From positions 1 to 5,723 of the forward strand of contig JAFQHF010000136.1 of the NCBI GenBank assembly GCA_017398105.1: a DNA stretch of 5,723 nt, in the 5' to 3' direction. Under the pieces are notes generated by a model. That model made no database searches, was not told the DNA's origin, and saw nothing but the letters and a program-made list of their open reading frames with translations. The DNA is from Oscillospiraceae bacterium. Its GTDB lineage: Bacteria > Bacillota_A > Clostridia > Oscillospirales > Oscillospiraceae. Shown here one piece after another: positions 5,694 through 5,723 of this stretch. Made by a program: the position numbers and the translations under genes. Position 1 is the first letter of the stretch; each line of letters opens with the position of its first letter.

Positions 5694-5723
5694 CTGATTT
5701 TCATAGAAGTGTGTGAGTAGTTC

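Larger units (their letters stand above)
1..5723 (-). mobile_element. Part of the transfer module of an integrative and conjugative element (ends not in window)
   Basis: All genes lie on the minus strand, and the recognisable ones form a conjugative type IV secretion block: a small PrgI/TcpE-like membrane protein, a VirB4 ATPase and an NlpC/P60 wall hydrolase in that order. This order is the usual one in Gram-positive conjugative elements of the Tn1549/CTn type. The accessory small proteins also resemble ones I recall from gut Firmicutes elements. No integrase, relaxase, VirD4 coupling protein, origin of transfer or attachment site is visible, so the element's borders and type are not established. 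A conjugative plasmid cannot be excluded. The element identity is inferred from gene content and order only. Confidence 0.75.

Noticed and set aside
5403..5720. Plus-strand open frame of 105 codons across the RHH-like gene and the stem-loop
   Set aside because: It is antisense to a good RHH-like protein, runs through the hairpin gap and shows no domain or convincing ribosome binding site.
5684..5723. Possible tail of an upstream gene ending at TGA 5686-5684 or 5703-5701
   Set aside because: Only 6-12 codons are visible in each of the two candidate frames, too few to support a feature.

Overview
The window is a single-strand, tightly packed block of seven genes, all read on the minus strand (right to left). 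It is part of the DNA-transfer (type IV secretion) module of an integrative and conjugative element of the kind common in gut Firmicutes (Clostridia, for example Oscillospiraceae or Lachnospiraceae). Three things suggest that host: the high-GC coding sequence with strong GGAGG-type ribosome binding sites, the Gram-positive style VirB4 followed by a membrane-anchored NlpC/P60 cell-wall hydrolase, and flanking small proteins of types I recall from such elements. The species cannot be named from the sequence.

Layout in transcription order: (1) a 59-residue ribbon-helix-helix-like protein (5678-5499); (2) a 59-base intergenic gap holding a very strong stem-loop (5490-5461); (3) an 87-residue two-helix membrane protein in the PrgI/TcpE/VirB3-like position (5439-5176); (4) a 195-residue soluble protein resembling a detached VirB4/TraC-type N-terminal piece (5179-4592); (5) an 81-residue acidic, six-cysteine protein of unknown function (4602-4357); (6) the VirB4 transfer ATPase, 618 residues with intact Walker A and B motifs (4344-2488); (7) a 398-residue membrane-anchored NlpC/P60 hydrolase (2485-1289); (8) a 95-residue protein with an RHH-like N-terminus and a Pro/Lys-rich tail (1269-982, DUF6103-like); (9) a larger protein running off the left edge (979-1, DUF6329-like, 326 residues visible). 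Items 1 and 3-9 are the genes, so there are eight CDS counting the incomplete one, seven of them complete.

How they may work together: the small membrane protein and VirB4 would form the inner part of the mating channel. The 195-residue protein is probably a VirB4 partner. The NlpC/P60 enzyme would open the peptidoglycan for the channel. The remaining small proteins are accessory and their roles are unknown. Genes are joined by overlaps of 4 and 11 bases or gaps of 2-19 bases, so apart from the stem-loop gap this is one translationally coupled operon.

The most interesting signals are: the 95-residue protein and the N-terminus of the next gene are visibly homologous to each other; RHH-like modules occur three times in one short operon; a 13-pair hairpin sits just before the channel genes; and an unexplained cysteine-rich small protein is wedged between two VirB4-related genes. 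No rRNA, tRNA, CRISPR array, insertion sequence, attachment site or transfer origin was seen.
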